Shown here: positions 34,739 through 42,743 of the stretch, piece by piece | How the letters are laid out: the number at the start of each line of letters is the position of its first letter | How positions within the stretch are numbered: position 1 is the stretch's first letter | Source of the DNA: Spirochaetales bacterium Spiro_07 | Lineage (GTDB): Bacteria; Spirochaetota; Spirochaetia; Treponematales; Treponemataceae | Assembly: GCA_001603145.1 (NCBI GenBank) | Contig: LVBI01000027.1 | Location: 1 to 64,000, forward strand | Length of the DNA: 64,000 nt | Reading direction: 5' to 3' | Position numbers and translations under genes: made by a program | Notes under the pieces: generated by a model | Seen by the model: only the letters and a program-made list of their open reading frames with translations | Database searches by the model: none | What the model was told of the DNA's origin: nothing

Positions 34739-35704
34739 TTAGTCACCGAGACCATATGTATCGATATCAGCCTGTGTGATAGTTCTTGCATCGAAGCCCT
34801 TTTCTTGAGAGAAAATCTTCTTTGCAGGAATATTACCAGTCTTAATCATTTCTTCGATTACAGCAGCCTGGAATGGTGAGCACTGACCATCGTAGTTCCA
34901 GTTGCCTGCCAAGAGTTCACGGAGAGCCCATTTATTTGTATCGAAGCCCATAACGATTACTTTTCCGTTTACACCGTGTGTAATACCAGCTTCGTCAAGA
35001 GCAGCAACAGCACCCTTAGCCATGTCATCGTTTTCTGCATAAATTACGTTGAAATCTTCACCAGAGTTGATAACTGATTCAACGATTTTCTTTGCATTGT
35101 CTGTGTTCCAGTCAGCTGTCTGCTGAACAACTTTCTTCATTGTTCCAGCTTCGAATTCCTTGTCCAAAGCACCTGTACGACCAAGCTGTGCAGCAGAACC
35201 CATATGTCCCTGAAGATGTATAACTTTGTATTCTGGCAATTTCTGAGCTTTGAGCCATGCAACAGCTGTTTCACCTTCTTTAGGCATATCTGAAACAACA
35301 GCAGCTTCATAAAGATTTTCTTTTACTTCAACCAAGCGGTCAAAAAGGAAGATTTTAATACCAGCTTTCTGAGCTTTTTTGAAAGCAGATGACCAACCAG
35401 CAACATCAGCAGCAGACAAGAAAATGTAGTCTACGCCGTCTGTTACGAACTGAGAGAATGCATTCAACTGCTCGTCATTGTTCATGCTATAGAATGTCTT
35501 AACATCATATCCCTTAGCTGCAGAGAATACAGTTTCCATATCCTTTACGTTAGCAGCGCGGTAGCCTGATTCTGACGGTGGGTTGTTGATGATACCAATT
35601 GTGATTGGACCAGAACTAGCTTTCTTTGCCTTCTTTTTTGGAGCGGCAAACAAACATGCAGCGCACATAACAAGTGCAACCAAAACAGCAATACTTCTTT
35701 TCAT
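34739..35704 (-). CDS. Sugar ABC transporter substrate-binding protein (YtfQ-like)
   Basis: A 321-residue periplasmic binding protein with a cleaved signal (MKRSIAVLVALVMCAACLFA, then APKKK). The fold landmarks are ITIGIINNPPSESGYRAANVKD, VDYIFLSAADVAGWSSAFKKAQKAG and FNVIYAENDDMAKGAVAALDEAG. The closest described family is the galactofuranose binder YtfQ, but substrate is not provable here. AGGGAGA lies ahead of the ATG. It is the first gene of the importer operon, separated from the ATPase by an intercistronic terminator. Confidence 0.9.
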   Translation of the reverse strand: MKRSIAVLVALVMCAACLFAAPKKKAKKASSGPITIGIINNPPSESGYRAANVKDMETVFSAAKGYDVKTFYSMNNDEQLNAFSQFVTDGVDYIFLSAADVAGWSSAFKKAQKAGIKIFLFDRLVEVKENLYEAAVVSDMPKEGETAVAWLKAQKLPEYKVIHLQGHMGSAAQLGRTGALDKEFEAGTMKKVVQQTADWNTDNAKKIVESVINSGEDFNVIYAENDDMAKGAVAALDEAGITHGVNGKVIVMGFDTNKWALRELLAGNWNYDGQCSPFQAAVIEEMIKTGNIPAKKIFSQEKGFDARTITQADIDTYGLGD

Positions 35705-35926
35705 TTAAGTTTTCTCCCTAATTAGAAGTTTTAGTTTACGTTGTCATATTAAGCCCAAAGTTCCCACATTTGAATGAAAATTTTTAGGAATTTTCTTTGA
35801 TTTTTTTAGGTCACACTTTTATTTTTCACAAGATTTTTATGAAAGCAGCCCAAAAAGGTTAGAATTTTTATTAAAAAAGTTGATTTTCTTACGAATAGAA
35901 ATTCAGCATTTTTATGTCGAACAATT

Positions 35927-36247
35927 TCAGCTTTTGCGATTATTTTTCGGGAGCGGCAGCTCTTCAAAGATTGACTCAATCAGCTCTGCCATAAACTCGC
36001 GGTCATCAATTTCTTCTATTAATATCATCTTTTTTGCGCCGTCATACGGAATCTCAAGCGGCGCGTCCGGCAGCTTTTCAAGCGCAGACTTAACCGGCTT
36101 TACAAGCAAGCGGTCGTCGTAGATTCCGCCGACGATTTTGCCACGGCAATAGATGATGTATTCCCCCATCATTGCGCGGAAAGTAATTCCATCAACAAGC
36201 GAAAGCTGGTCGAGAACATAGTCTAAATATTCTTTTGAAGACGGCAT
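35927..36247 (-). CDS. TfoX/Sxy N-terminal domain protein
   Basis: A 106-residue protein matching the TfoX N-terminal domain: MPSSKEYLDYVLDQLS, then ITFRAMMGEYIIYCRGKIVGGIYDDRLLVKP and the EIPYDGAKKMILIEEIDD segment. In proteobacteria full-length TfoX/Sxy activates competence genes; stand-alone N-terminal-domain proteins are common and of unknown role. It has no DNA-binding motif. It lies between the sugar binding-protein gene and gltB, with no operon partner. Confidence 0.82.
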   Translation of the reverse strand: MPSSKEYLDYVLDQLSLVDGITFRAMMGEYIIYCRGKIVGGIYDDRLLVKPVKSALEKLPDAPLEIPYDGAKKMILIEEIDDREFMAELIESIFEELPLPKNNRKS

Positions 36248-36370
36248 AGTTTTCTCACAGAGATTAAATCTGTTCCGAAACTTAAGCTTCAGAACAGATT
36301 TATCATATCATTCTTTTTTGCGTTACAAAAGATGATTGAGCATTTGCAAACTCTATGGCGTTTTTTGTGC

Positions 36371-39300
36371 TTATGCACTGCACTTTCTGAATGCGTTCAA
36401 AACAGCTGTTTCGTGCTCTATGCCGTGCGATTCTTCCGCATAGATTTCCGTCATTATGCGGAGATAATCATTCGGGATGATTTTCTTGAAACAGCTTTTG
36501 TAATGCGCCCAGTCTGCAAGAACCGCTTTTGCGCGTGCGCTGCCAGTTTCGGCGGCGTGCTGTTCTATAAGCGCGTGAAGCTTTTCTTCGTCAGTTGTGC
36601 CTTGCAAAGTCGTTACCTCGTCATCTAGCGCGTACATCTTTACAAGCTCGTGGTTCATGCGCTTATAAAGGTCGTGGTTTTCGTCCATAACGTAAGCAAC
36701 GCCACCGCTCATGCCGGCGCAAAGATTTTTGCCTGTTCCGCCAAGAATTACAGCCGTGCCGCCGGTCATGTATTCAAGGCCGTGATCGCCGCAGCCTTCG
36801 GCTACAACAGTTGCGCCAGAATTGCGTACGCAGAAACGCTCGCCCGCAACGCCGTTTATAAAGGCTGTTCCGCTTGTCGCGCCGAAAAGTGCAACGTTTC
36901 CTACTATTATATTGCGGTCAGCGTCGCCTTCAAAGTTGACAGGCTTCTTGACGATGACTTTGCCGCCGCTTAAGCCTTTGCCAAACGCGTCGTTTGCGTC
37001 GCCTGTAAGACGGAGCGTTAAACCTTTCGGAATGAATGCGCCGAAACTCTGTCCTGCGCCGCCCTGCACGTCGACAACGAAAGTATCGTCTTTTAATGAA
37101 TTGCCGAATTTTTTCTGAATCTCTGAACCGAGAATTGTTCCGACTGTGCGGTCAGTTGATGATATTGAAATTTGGGCAGAACCGTCACCCCGTACTTGTT
37201 TCGGACTTTCTTTAGTAGATGCTGAACCAAGTTCAGCATGACCTGCAAACCATGGCAGCAAAGTCTTTACATCAATTGTCTTTTCAATCTTAAAGTCGAA
37301 CAAAGAACGGTCGGCTTTCCAGTCGCCGTCTGTTTCAGCATTTGCAAGCACGCGGCTCATGTCTACAAGGCCGGCACGCTTAAAGCCCTGCTTGTCTTTC
37401 AGCTTAAGCAAATCTGTGCGGCCGCAAAGCTCTTCAACAGAGCGCACGCCGAGCTTTGCCATAATCTCGCGCATTTCTTGTGCAATGAACTTCATAAAGT
37501 TTTCTACATATTCCGGCTTGCCGGGGAACTTAGCGCGGAGCTTTTCGTTCTGTGTTGCAACACCGAACGGACATGTATCAAGCTGGCAAACGCGCATCAT
37601 CGAGCAGCCCATCGTAATAAGCGGTGCTGTCGCAAAGCCGAATTCTTCCGCACCGAGAAGCGATGCAATTACAACATCGCGGCCGCTCATAAGTTTGCCG
37701 TCTGTTTCGATAATTACGCGGCCGCGCAAGCCGTTCTGAATCAACGTCTGGTGGGTTTCTGCAAGGCCAAGCTCCCACGGCAAGCCCGCATGATGAATCG
37801 AGCTGATTGGGGCTGCGCCTGTGCCACCGTCGTGGCCGCTAATCAAGATAACCTGCGCACCGGCCTTAGCAACACCGGCCGCAATCGTGCCGACCCCGGC
37901 TTCGCTAACAAGCTTAACGCTTATGCGGGCGGCGCGGTTCGCGTTCTTCAAATCGTAAATAAGCTGCGCCAAATCTTCTATGGAATAGATGTCGTGGTGC
38001 GGCGGCGGCGAAATCAAGGCAACGCCCGGAGTTGCGTATCTTGTCTTTGCAATCCACGGATAAACTTTTTTGCCCGGCAGATGGCCGCCCTCGCCCGGCT
38101 TTGCGCCCTGCGCCATCTTAATCTGAATCTCTTTTGCGCTAAGCAGATATTCTTCAGTTACGCCGAAGCGGCCGCTTGCAACCTGCTTGATTGCGCTGTT
38201 ATATTCTGTGCCGAGACGTTCCGGCTTTTCGCCGCCCTCGCCCGAATTCGATTTTCCGTGAAGGTGGTTCATTGCCGCCGCCATGCACTTGTGCGCTTCT
38301 TCGCTGATTGAACCGTAAGACATTGCGCCTGTCTTAAAACGCTGAACAATCGATTCGATAGGCTCAACCTCATCAATAGGCACACCGCCGTCAGCCGCAA
38401 AATTAAAGTCGAGCATTGCCCGCAAAGTGTGCGGGTGTGCATTATCGTCAACAAGCGCGGTGTATTCCTTAAAGCGCGCATAATCGCCGTTGCGCGTTGC
38501 CTGCTGAAGCGCCACAATCGTTTCAGGGTTATAAAGGTGGCTTTCAGCTTGCGGGCCGCGGCGGAACTTGTGCTTGCCGAACGAATCAAGATGCGTGTTC
38601 ACCGTAAGACCGGCCGGGTCAAAGCCCTGGTCATGGTGATAGCGCACATCTTCTTCGATTTCTTTAAGCCCGACACCGCCGACGCGGCTGACTGTGTTTG
38701 TAAAATATTTTTCAGTTACAGCAGCCGCGATTCCGACTGCTTCAAAAATTTGCGCGCTCTGGTAAGACTGAATCGTGCTGATGCCCATTTTTGCGGCGAT
38801 TTTCACGATGCCGTTGATAACCGCTTTGTTGTAGTCGTCGATTGCGGTGTGATAGTCTTTGTCGAGAATCTTCTGATCGATAAGCTCGGCGATTGCTTCA
38901 TGCGCAAGATACGGATTGATTGCGCGCGCGCCGTAGCCGAGGCACATTGCAGCCTGATGTACGTCGCGTACTTCGGCTGTTTCAAGAATAATCGAAACCG
39001 CCGTGCGCTTTTTCGTTCTGATGAGATACTGCTCAACAGCAGAAACAGCAAGAATTGCCGGAATTGCGGCGTGAGTTTTATCTACACCGCGGTCGCTCAA
39101 AATGATTATGTTATAGCCTTCTGCATAGGCTGAATCAATTTGCGCAAAAAGATTGTCGAGCGCGGCTTCTAACAGACTGTCACCACGAACTTGTTTCGGT
39201 GTCTCTTCTGAATGAAAGGCTGAAACAAGTTCAGCATGGCATTTCAATTCTGCATCACGGTTTATATCAAACAAAATCGAAATAGTCTTTGCTTTCAAGC

Positions 39301-41092
39301 CGGGCTGATTGAGAGCCGCAATCTTTATAAGGTCTGTGCCAGTCAAAATCGGATTGTTCACCTCAAGAACGCGGCAGTTCTTTGCAACAGGCTCAAGCAA
39401 GTTTCCGTCTTTGCCAAGATAAACAGTTGTGTCGGTAACGATTTTTTCGCGCAAGCTATCAATCGGCGGGTTCGTTACCTGCGCAAAAAGCTGCTTGAAA
39501 TAGCTGAAAAGGCTCTGATGTTTTTCGCTCATTACGGCAAGCGGAATATCAACGCCCATGCTGGCAGTCGGCTCAACGCCGTTTTTCGCCATCGGCAGAA
39601 TCATCTCGTTCACATCTTCGTAATTCCAGCCGAAAGCGCGGTACATGATGTTTCTCTCGTCTTGCGTAAAAACAGGAATCTTCTTGTTCGGGATTTTCAA
39701 ATCTGCAAGGTGAACAAGGTTCATATCGAGCCACTCACCGTAAGGGTAAAGCGACGCGTATTGGTTCTTGCATTCTTCGTCAGTGATAATCTTTTTCTGA
39801 ATTGTGTCTACGAGAAGAATGCGGCCCGGCTGCAAGCGCGATTTTGTCTTTATGTTTTCTTCGGGAATGTCGAGAACGCCGACTTCGCTGCTCAAAATGA
39901 GCATTCCGTCTTTTGTGATGTAGTAGCGGCTCGGGCGAAGTCCGTTGCGGTCAAGCGTTGCGCCGAGAATGTCGCCGTCGCTGAAAAGAATCGCAGCCGG
40001 GCCGTCCCAGCTTTCCATCATCGTTGCCCAGTAGTGGTAAAAATCTTTTTTGTTTTGCGGCATATTGTCGTCGTGCTTCCACGGTTCTGGAATGCACATC
40101 ATAACCGCAAGCGGAAGCGGCACGCCGTTCATCAGAAGGAACTCAAGCGTGTTGTCGAGCATCGCGCTGTCGCTGCCTGTTGTGTCTACGGCAGGCAGAA
40201 CTTTTGCAAGCTCATCGCCTGTCAGTTTTGTTGAAGCGATTGTTTCTTCGCGCGCAAGCATTCGGTCAACGTTTCCGCGGATTGTGTTGATTTCGCCGTT
40301 ATGCGCGATAAAGCGGTTCGGGTGCGCACGCTGCCAGCTCGGCTGTGTGTTCGTGCTGAAACGCGAGTGCACAATCGCAAGCGCCGATTCATATTCCGGC
40401 GACTGCAAATCGCTGTAGAATGTGCGGAGCTCATGCACGAGGAACATGCCCTTGTAAACGATTGTGCGGCTTGAGAGCGAGCAGACGTAGGTTTTGGGCT
40501 TGTTTGTGTTAGCAGTGTCACCCTGAACTTGTTTCAAGGTCTCATCGGAAGAAGATGCTGAGACAAGTTCAGCATGACAATTATTCTCAAATTCGCGGCG
40601 CAGAACATAAAGGCGGCGGTCAAAATCTAGCCCTTTTTCGCAATTCTTTGGTCGTTCAATAAAAGCTTGCCAGATTTGCGGCATGCAGTCGCGCGCTTTT
40701 TTGCCGAGCACATCTGCATTTACAGGCACTTTGCGCCAGCCCAAGAATTTCAAGTCTTCAGCAGCGCAACATCTTTCAAAGCGCGCTTTTTCGCTGGCGC
40801 AAACTGCATCATCGCCGGGAAAGAAAAATTGTCCGATTCCGTAGTCGCGCTCGCCAAGAGAGCCGACAAAATCAGCAGCAGCTTGCTTAAAAAATTCGTG
40901 GCTTATCTGAACGAGAATGCCTACACCGTCACCAGTTTCGCCGCTTGCGTCTTTGCCCGCGCGGTGCTCAAGCTTTTCAACAATGCTCAAAGCGTTATCA
41001 ACAATTTTATGCGTTTTAGTTCCGTCAATGTTTACAACAGCACCAATTCCGCAGTTATCGTGTTCAAAAGATGGTTCGTATAAAGTCTTCAT
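36371..41092 (-). CDS. gltB: Glutamate synthase large subunit GltB with three repeat-encoded insertions
   Basis: A 1573-residue GltB, longer than the usual 1480-1530. A short propeptide precedes catalytic Cys14 (HDNCGIGAV) of the glutaminase domain (about 15-430). The central domain, FMN/synthase domain (GAKPGEGGHLPGKKV; ISGHDGGTGA) and C-terminal beta-helix follow. The iron-sulfur cysteines appear in MGCSMMRVCQLDTCPFG. Three segments at about 171-193, 617-639 and 1284-1302 read as xHAELxSAxx...PKQVRGD (first copy LKQVQGD) and are translated GTCAT-type palindromes. All lie where surface loops are expected, so the frame stays open. It pairs with GltD for NADPH-dependent glutamate synthesis. 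The leader has two hexaloop/terminator units. Confidence 0.95.
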   Translation of the reverse strand: MKTLYEPSFEHDNCGIGAVVNIDGTKTHKIVDNALSIVEKLEHRAGKDASGETGDGVGILVQISHEFFKQAAADFVGSLGERDYGIGQFFFPGDDAVCASEKARFERCCAAEDLKFLGWRKVPVNADVLGKKARDCMPQIWQAFIERPKNCEKGLDFDRRLYVLRREFENNCHAELVSASSSDETLKQVQGDTANTNKPKTYVCSLSSRTIVYKGMFLVHELRTFYSDLQSPEYESALAIVHSRFSTNTQPSWQRAHPNRFIAHNGEINTIRGNVDRMLAREETIASTKLTGDELAKVLPAVDTTGSDSAMLDNTLEFLLMNGVPLPLAVMMCIPEPWKHDDNMPQNKKDFYHYWATMMESWDGPAAILFSDGDILGATLDRNGLRPSRYYITKDGMLILSSEVGVLDIPEENIKTKSRLQPGRILLVDTIQKKIITDEECKNQYASLYPYGEWLDMNLVHLADLKIPNKKIPVFTQDERNIMYRAFGWNYEDVNEMILPMAKNGVEPTASMGVDIPLAVMSEKHQSLFSYFKQLFAQVTNPPIDSLREKIVTDTTVYLGKDGNLLEPVAKNCRVLEVNNPILTGTDLIKIAALNQPGLKAKTISILFDINRDAELKCHAELVSAFHSEETPKQVRGDSLLEAALDNLFAQIDSAYAEGYNIIILSDRGVDKTHAAIPAILAVSAVEQYLIRTKKRTAVSIILETAEVRDVHQAAMCLGYGARAINPYLAHEAIAELIDQKILDKDYHTAIDDYNKAVINGIVKIAAKMGISTIQSYQSAQIFEAVGIAAAVTEKYFTNTVSRVGGVGLKEIEEDVRYHHDQGFDPAGLTVNTHLDSFGKHKFRRGPQAESHLYNPETIVALQQATRNGDYARFKEYTALVDDNAHPHTLRAMLDFNFAADGGVPIDEVEPIESIVQRFKTGAMSYGSISEEAHKCMAAAMNHLHGKSNSGEGGEKPERLGTEYNSAIKQVASGRFGVTEEYLLSAKEIQIKMAQGAKPGEGGHLPGKKVYPWIAKTRYATPGVALISPPPHHDIYSIEDLAQLIYDLKNANRAARISVKLVSEAGVGTIAAGVAKAGAQVILISGHDGGTGAAPISSIHHAGLPWELGLAETHQTLIQNGLRGRVIIETDGKLMSGRDVVIASLLGAEEFGFATAPLITMGCSMMRVCQLDTCPFGVATQNEKLRAKFPGKPEYVENFMKFIAQEMREIMAKLGVRSVEELCGRTDLLKLKDKQGFKRAGLVDMSRVLANAETDGDWKADRSLFDFKIEKTIDVKTLLPWFAGHAELGSASTKESPKQVRGDGSAQISISSTDRTVGTILGSEIQKKFGNSLKDDTFVVDVQGGAGQSFGAFIPKGLTLRLTGDANDAFGKGLSGGKVIVKKPVNFEGDADRNIIVGNVALFGATSGTAFINGVAGERFCVRNSGATVVAEGCGDHGLEYMTGGTAVILGGTGKNLCAGMSGGVAYVMDENHDLYKRMNHELVKMYALDDEVTTLQGTTDEEKLHALIEQHAAETGSARAKAVLADWAHYKSCFKKIIPNDYLRIMTEIYAEESHGIEHETAVLNAFRKCSA
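37183..37242. repeat. Palindromic repeat inside gltB (third insertion)
   Basis: GTCACCCCGTACTTGTTTCG on one side and GAACCAAGTTCAGCATGAC on the other. It is read through in frame at about residues 1284-1302, between the synthase domain and the C-terminal domain. Confidence 0.85.
39177..39242. repeat. Palindromic repeat inside gltB (second insertion)
   Basis: GTCACCACGAACTTGTTTCG with the partner GAAACAAGTTCAGCATGGC. It is read through in frame at about residues 617-639 as CHAELVSAFHSEETPKQVRG. Confidence 0.85.
40516..40579. repeat. Palindromic repeat inside gltB (first insertion)
   Basis: GTCACCCTGAACTTGTTTCA with the partner GAGACAAGTTCAGCATGAC. It is read through in frame at about residues 171-193 in the glutaminase domain, just before YVCSLSSRTIVYKG. 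Confidence 0.85.
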
Positions 41093-41128
41093 TTTTCATT
41101 CTCCTGTGTGCACCGCCAGAGTTTAAAC

Positions 41129-41276
41129 AAAAAAAGCCGCACCCATTCCGTCTGAACGGAACAGCATGCGACTTCTTTGCCGGCTTAGAGATTCATAAAC
41201 GAAAAAAGGCCGTAGACACAACTTTGCGCGGAATTTCCGCACAGAATTCTATCTACGACCTCTTTGCCGTAATTTG
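41129..41276 (-). promoter_or_regulatory. gltB leader: two hexaloop/terminator units in series (ANTAR-type)
   Basis: Unit 1 (promoter-proximal): ACGGC (41266-41270), loop AAAGAG (41260-41265), GTCGT (41255-41259); terminator 41208-41260 with T run 41202-41207. Unit 2: CGGC (41179-41182), loop AAAGAA (41173-41178), GTCG (41169-41172); terminator 41135-41173 (AGTCGCA/TGCGGCT plus GTTCCG/CGGAA) with T run 41129-41135. In each unit the hairpin's 3' side is the terminator's 5' side. RNA polymerase must pass both to reach gltB. Confidence 0.87.
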
Positions 41277-41280
41277 ATTT

Positions 41281-41309
41281 ATACTACAAAAATTGAACTA
41301 TGCTGTCAA
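41281..41309 (-). promoter_or_regulatory. gltB promoter
   Basis: Minus-strand TTGACA (41304-41309), 17-bp spacer, TAGTAT (41281-41286). The hexaloop stem begins 10 bases after the -10 box. Confidence 0.75.
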
Positions 41310-41435
41310 GTAAGCGCACCGCCAAGCTGCATTGAATCAGCTGAAAAATGCGCAGCTGTTGCAGTTGTGCGGTGTCCATCGGCATCTGCACAAAGCAATG
41401 GCAAACCATGCTTGCAGCACAGCTGAATTTTCCGG

Positions 41436-42611
41436 CTATTTCAGTGCTTTTGCGATGATGCCACCGCCCACGATTACATCGTCTTTATAGAGCACGGCGC
41501 TCTGCCCCGGAGCAACCGCGCGCTGCGGCTCTTCAAAAGCAATAAGATACGGCTGCCCTTTATAAGATATTCCATCATCAGCTTGCGGAACATATTTCTT
41601 GATTTTGGCCTTAACAGGGCGGCTCGCAAGCCTTATCTTTACTTGAGCTTCAAACTCGCAGTCAGGTGCAACATCGGCAGGCCAGACAAAATCGTCTGCG
41701 ATAAGACCGCTCGAATTAAGCGCGTCGTTTGGCGCAAGCACCACAACATTGTTCTTCGCGTCAATCGACTGAACGTAAACAGGGTAGCTAACCGCAACGC
41801 CAAGCCCGCGCCGCTGCCCAATTGTGTAATGCTCAATTCCGCGGTGCTTACCCAGAATGTGCCCGTCCAAATCGATTATGTCGCCCGGAACAGATGGCTT
41901 GTCCTTAAAAAGCATGTCAAAATATTCTTCGCCGATAAAATCCTGGCTTTCTTCGCGGTTTGCGGCTTCAAGGTTTGCCCTTCTGGCAAGCTCAAAAACT
42001 TCGCTCTTTTTCATTGTTGCAAGCGGAAAACGAACCTTCTCCAAAACGCTGCTCGGAATTCGGTACAAAAAGTAAGTCTGATCTTTTGAAATGTCGGTAG
42101 CGGTCGCAATCATGCAAGGCTTTTCATTGCTTGAAAAGATGCCGCTTTCTGGGCGCACAATCTTTGCATAATGGCCGGTGCAAAAATAATCGTATTTGAT
42201 GCTGATATTTGAGATGCCGTCAAGAAGCGCGCCAAACTTTATATAGCGGTTGCACTGTATGCACGGATTGGGCGTGCGCCCTGCCCTGTATTCAGCTTTG
42301 AAATATTCCAAGACCTTCTGCTTGTAATCGTCTTTCACTTCAATTACATGATATTCAATGCCATGCGCGGCGCAGAATTTTTGACACTCTTCGATATTCT
42401 CTTCTTCGCCCGGACCGTAGCACGCCTCTTTTATTGGCTTATCGCTCTTAATTTCAGGCAGGCTGCCGTCCCAAAGCGACATCGTAACGCCGATGACGTG
42501 GCAGCCTTTCTCTTTGAGCAGCAGGGCAACCAATGTTGAATCTACGCCGCCAGACATGCCGACAACTACGGTGTCGCCAGCTTTTGGCATTTCTTGCACA
42601 ATATAGTTCAT
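41436..42611 (-). CDS. mnmA: tRNA-specific 2-thiouridylase MnmA
   Basis: A 391-residue MnmA, which sulfurates uridine 34 of tRNA anticodons. Visible motifs are the PP-loop VVGMSGGVDSTLVA, the catalytic Cys segment NPCIQCNRYIKFG, the KDQTYFLYR motif and the GQRRGLGVAV segment with the second Cys region later. The N-terminal half has an insert (GSLPEIKSDKPIKEACYGPGEEEN) seen in some bacterial members. Length is close to normal. It is a single gene lying upstream of gltB on the same strand, with its own ribosome site (AGGC). Confidence 0.93.
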   Translation of the reverse strand: MNYIVQEMPKAGDTVVVGMSGGVDSTLVALLLKEKGCHVIGVTMSLWDGSLPEIKSDKPIKEACYGPGEEENIEECQKFCAAHGIEYHVIEVKDDYKQKVLEYFKAEYRAGRTPNPCIQCNRYIKFGALLDGISNISIKYDYFCTGHYAKIVRPESGIFSSNEKPCMIATATDISKDQTYFLYRIPSSVLEKVRFPLATMKKSEVFELARRANLEAANREESQDFIGEEYFDMLFKDKPSVPGDIIDLDGHILGKHRGIEHYTIGQRRGLGVAVSYPVYVQSIDAKNNVVVLAPNDALNSSGLIADDFVWPADVAPDCEFEAQVKIRLASRPVKAKIKKYVPQADDGISYKGQPYLIAFEEPQRAVAPGQSAVLYKDDVIVGGGIIAKALK

Positions 42612-42675
42612 ATTTGCCTATTCTATCACAAGGTTAATAAGCTTTTCAAGGCAGAAAAACGAAACAATGTGCGAA

Positions 42676-42702
42676 GATTCCGAAACAAGTTCAGAATGAC
42701 AC
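42676..42702. repeat. GTCAT-type palindromic repeat between asnB and mnmA
   Basis: ATTCCGAAACAAGTTCAGAATGAC, a compact copy with partly mismatched arms, in the 132-bp gap after asnB. Confidence 0.6.
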
Positions 42703-42743
42703 TGCTTAATGAACTTTGTATACAAATTGCGTATTATGCTCTT

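Noticed and set aside
37238-40234. Long plus-strand frames of 357 and 332 codons opposite gltB
   Set aside because: They are antisense to a well-conserved gene, have no domain or ribosome site, and follow from its codon composition.
41129-41276. T-box or simple end-of-gene terminators in the nitrogen leaders
   Set aside because: No T-box sequence or specifier loop is present, and each terminator lies directly after a promoter in front of the gene it precedes, not at the end of an upstream gene.
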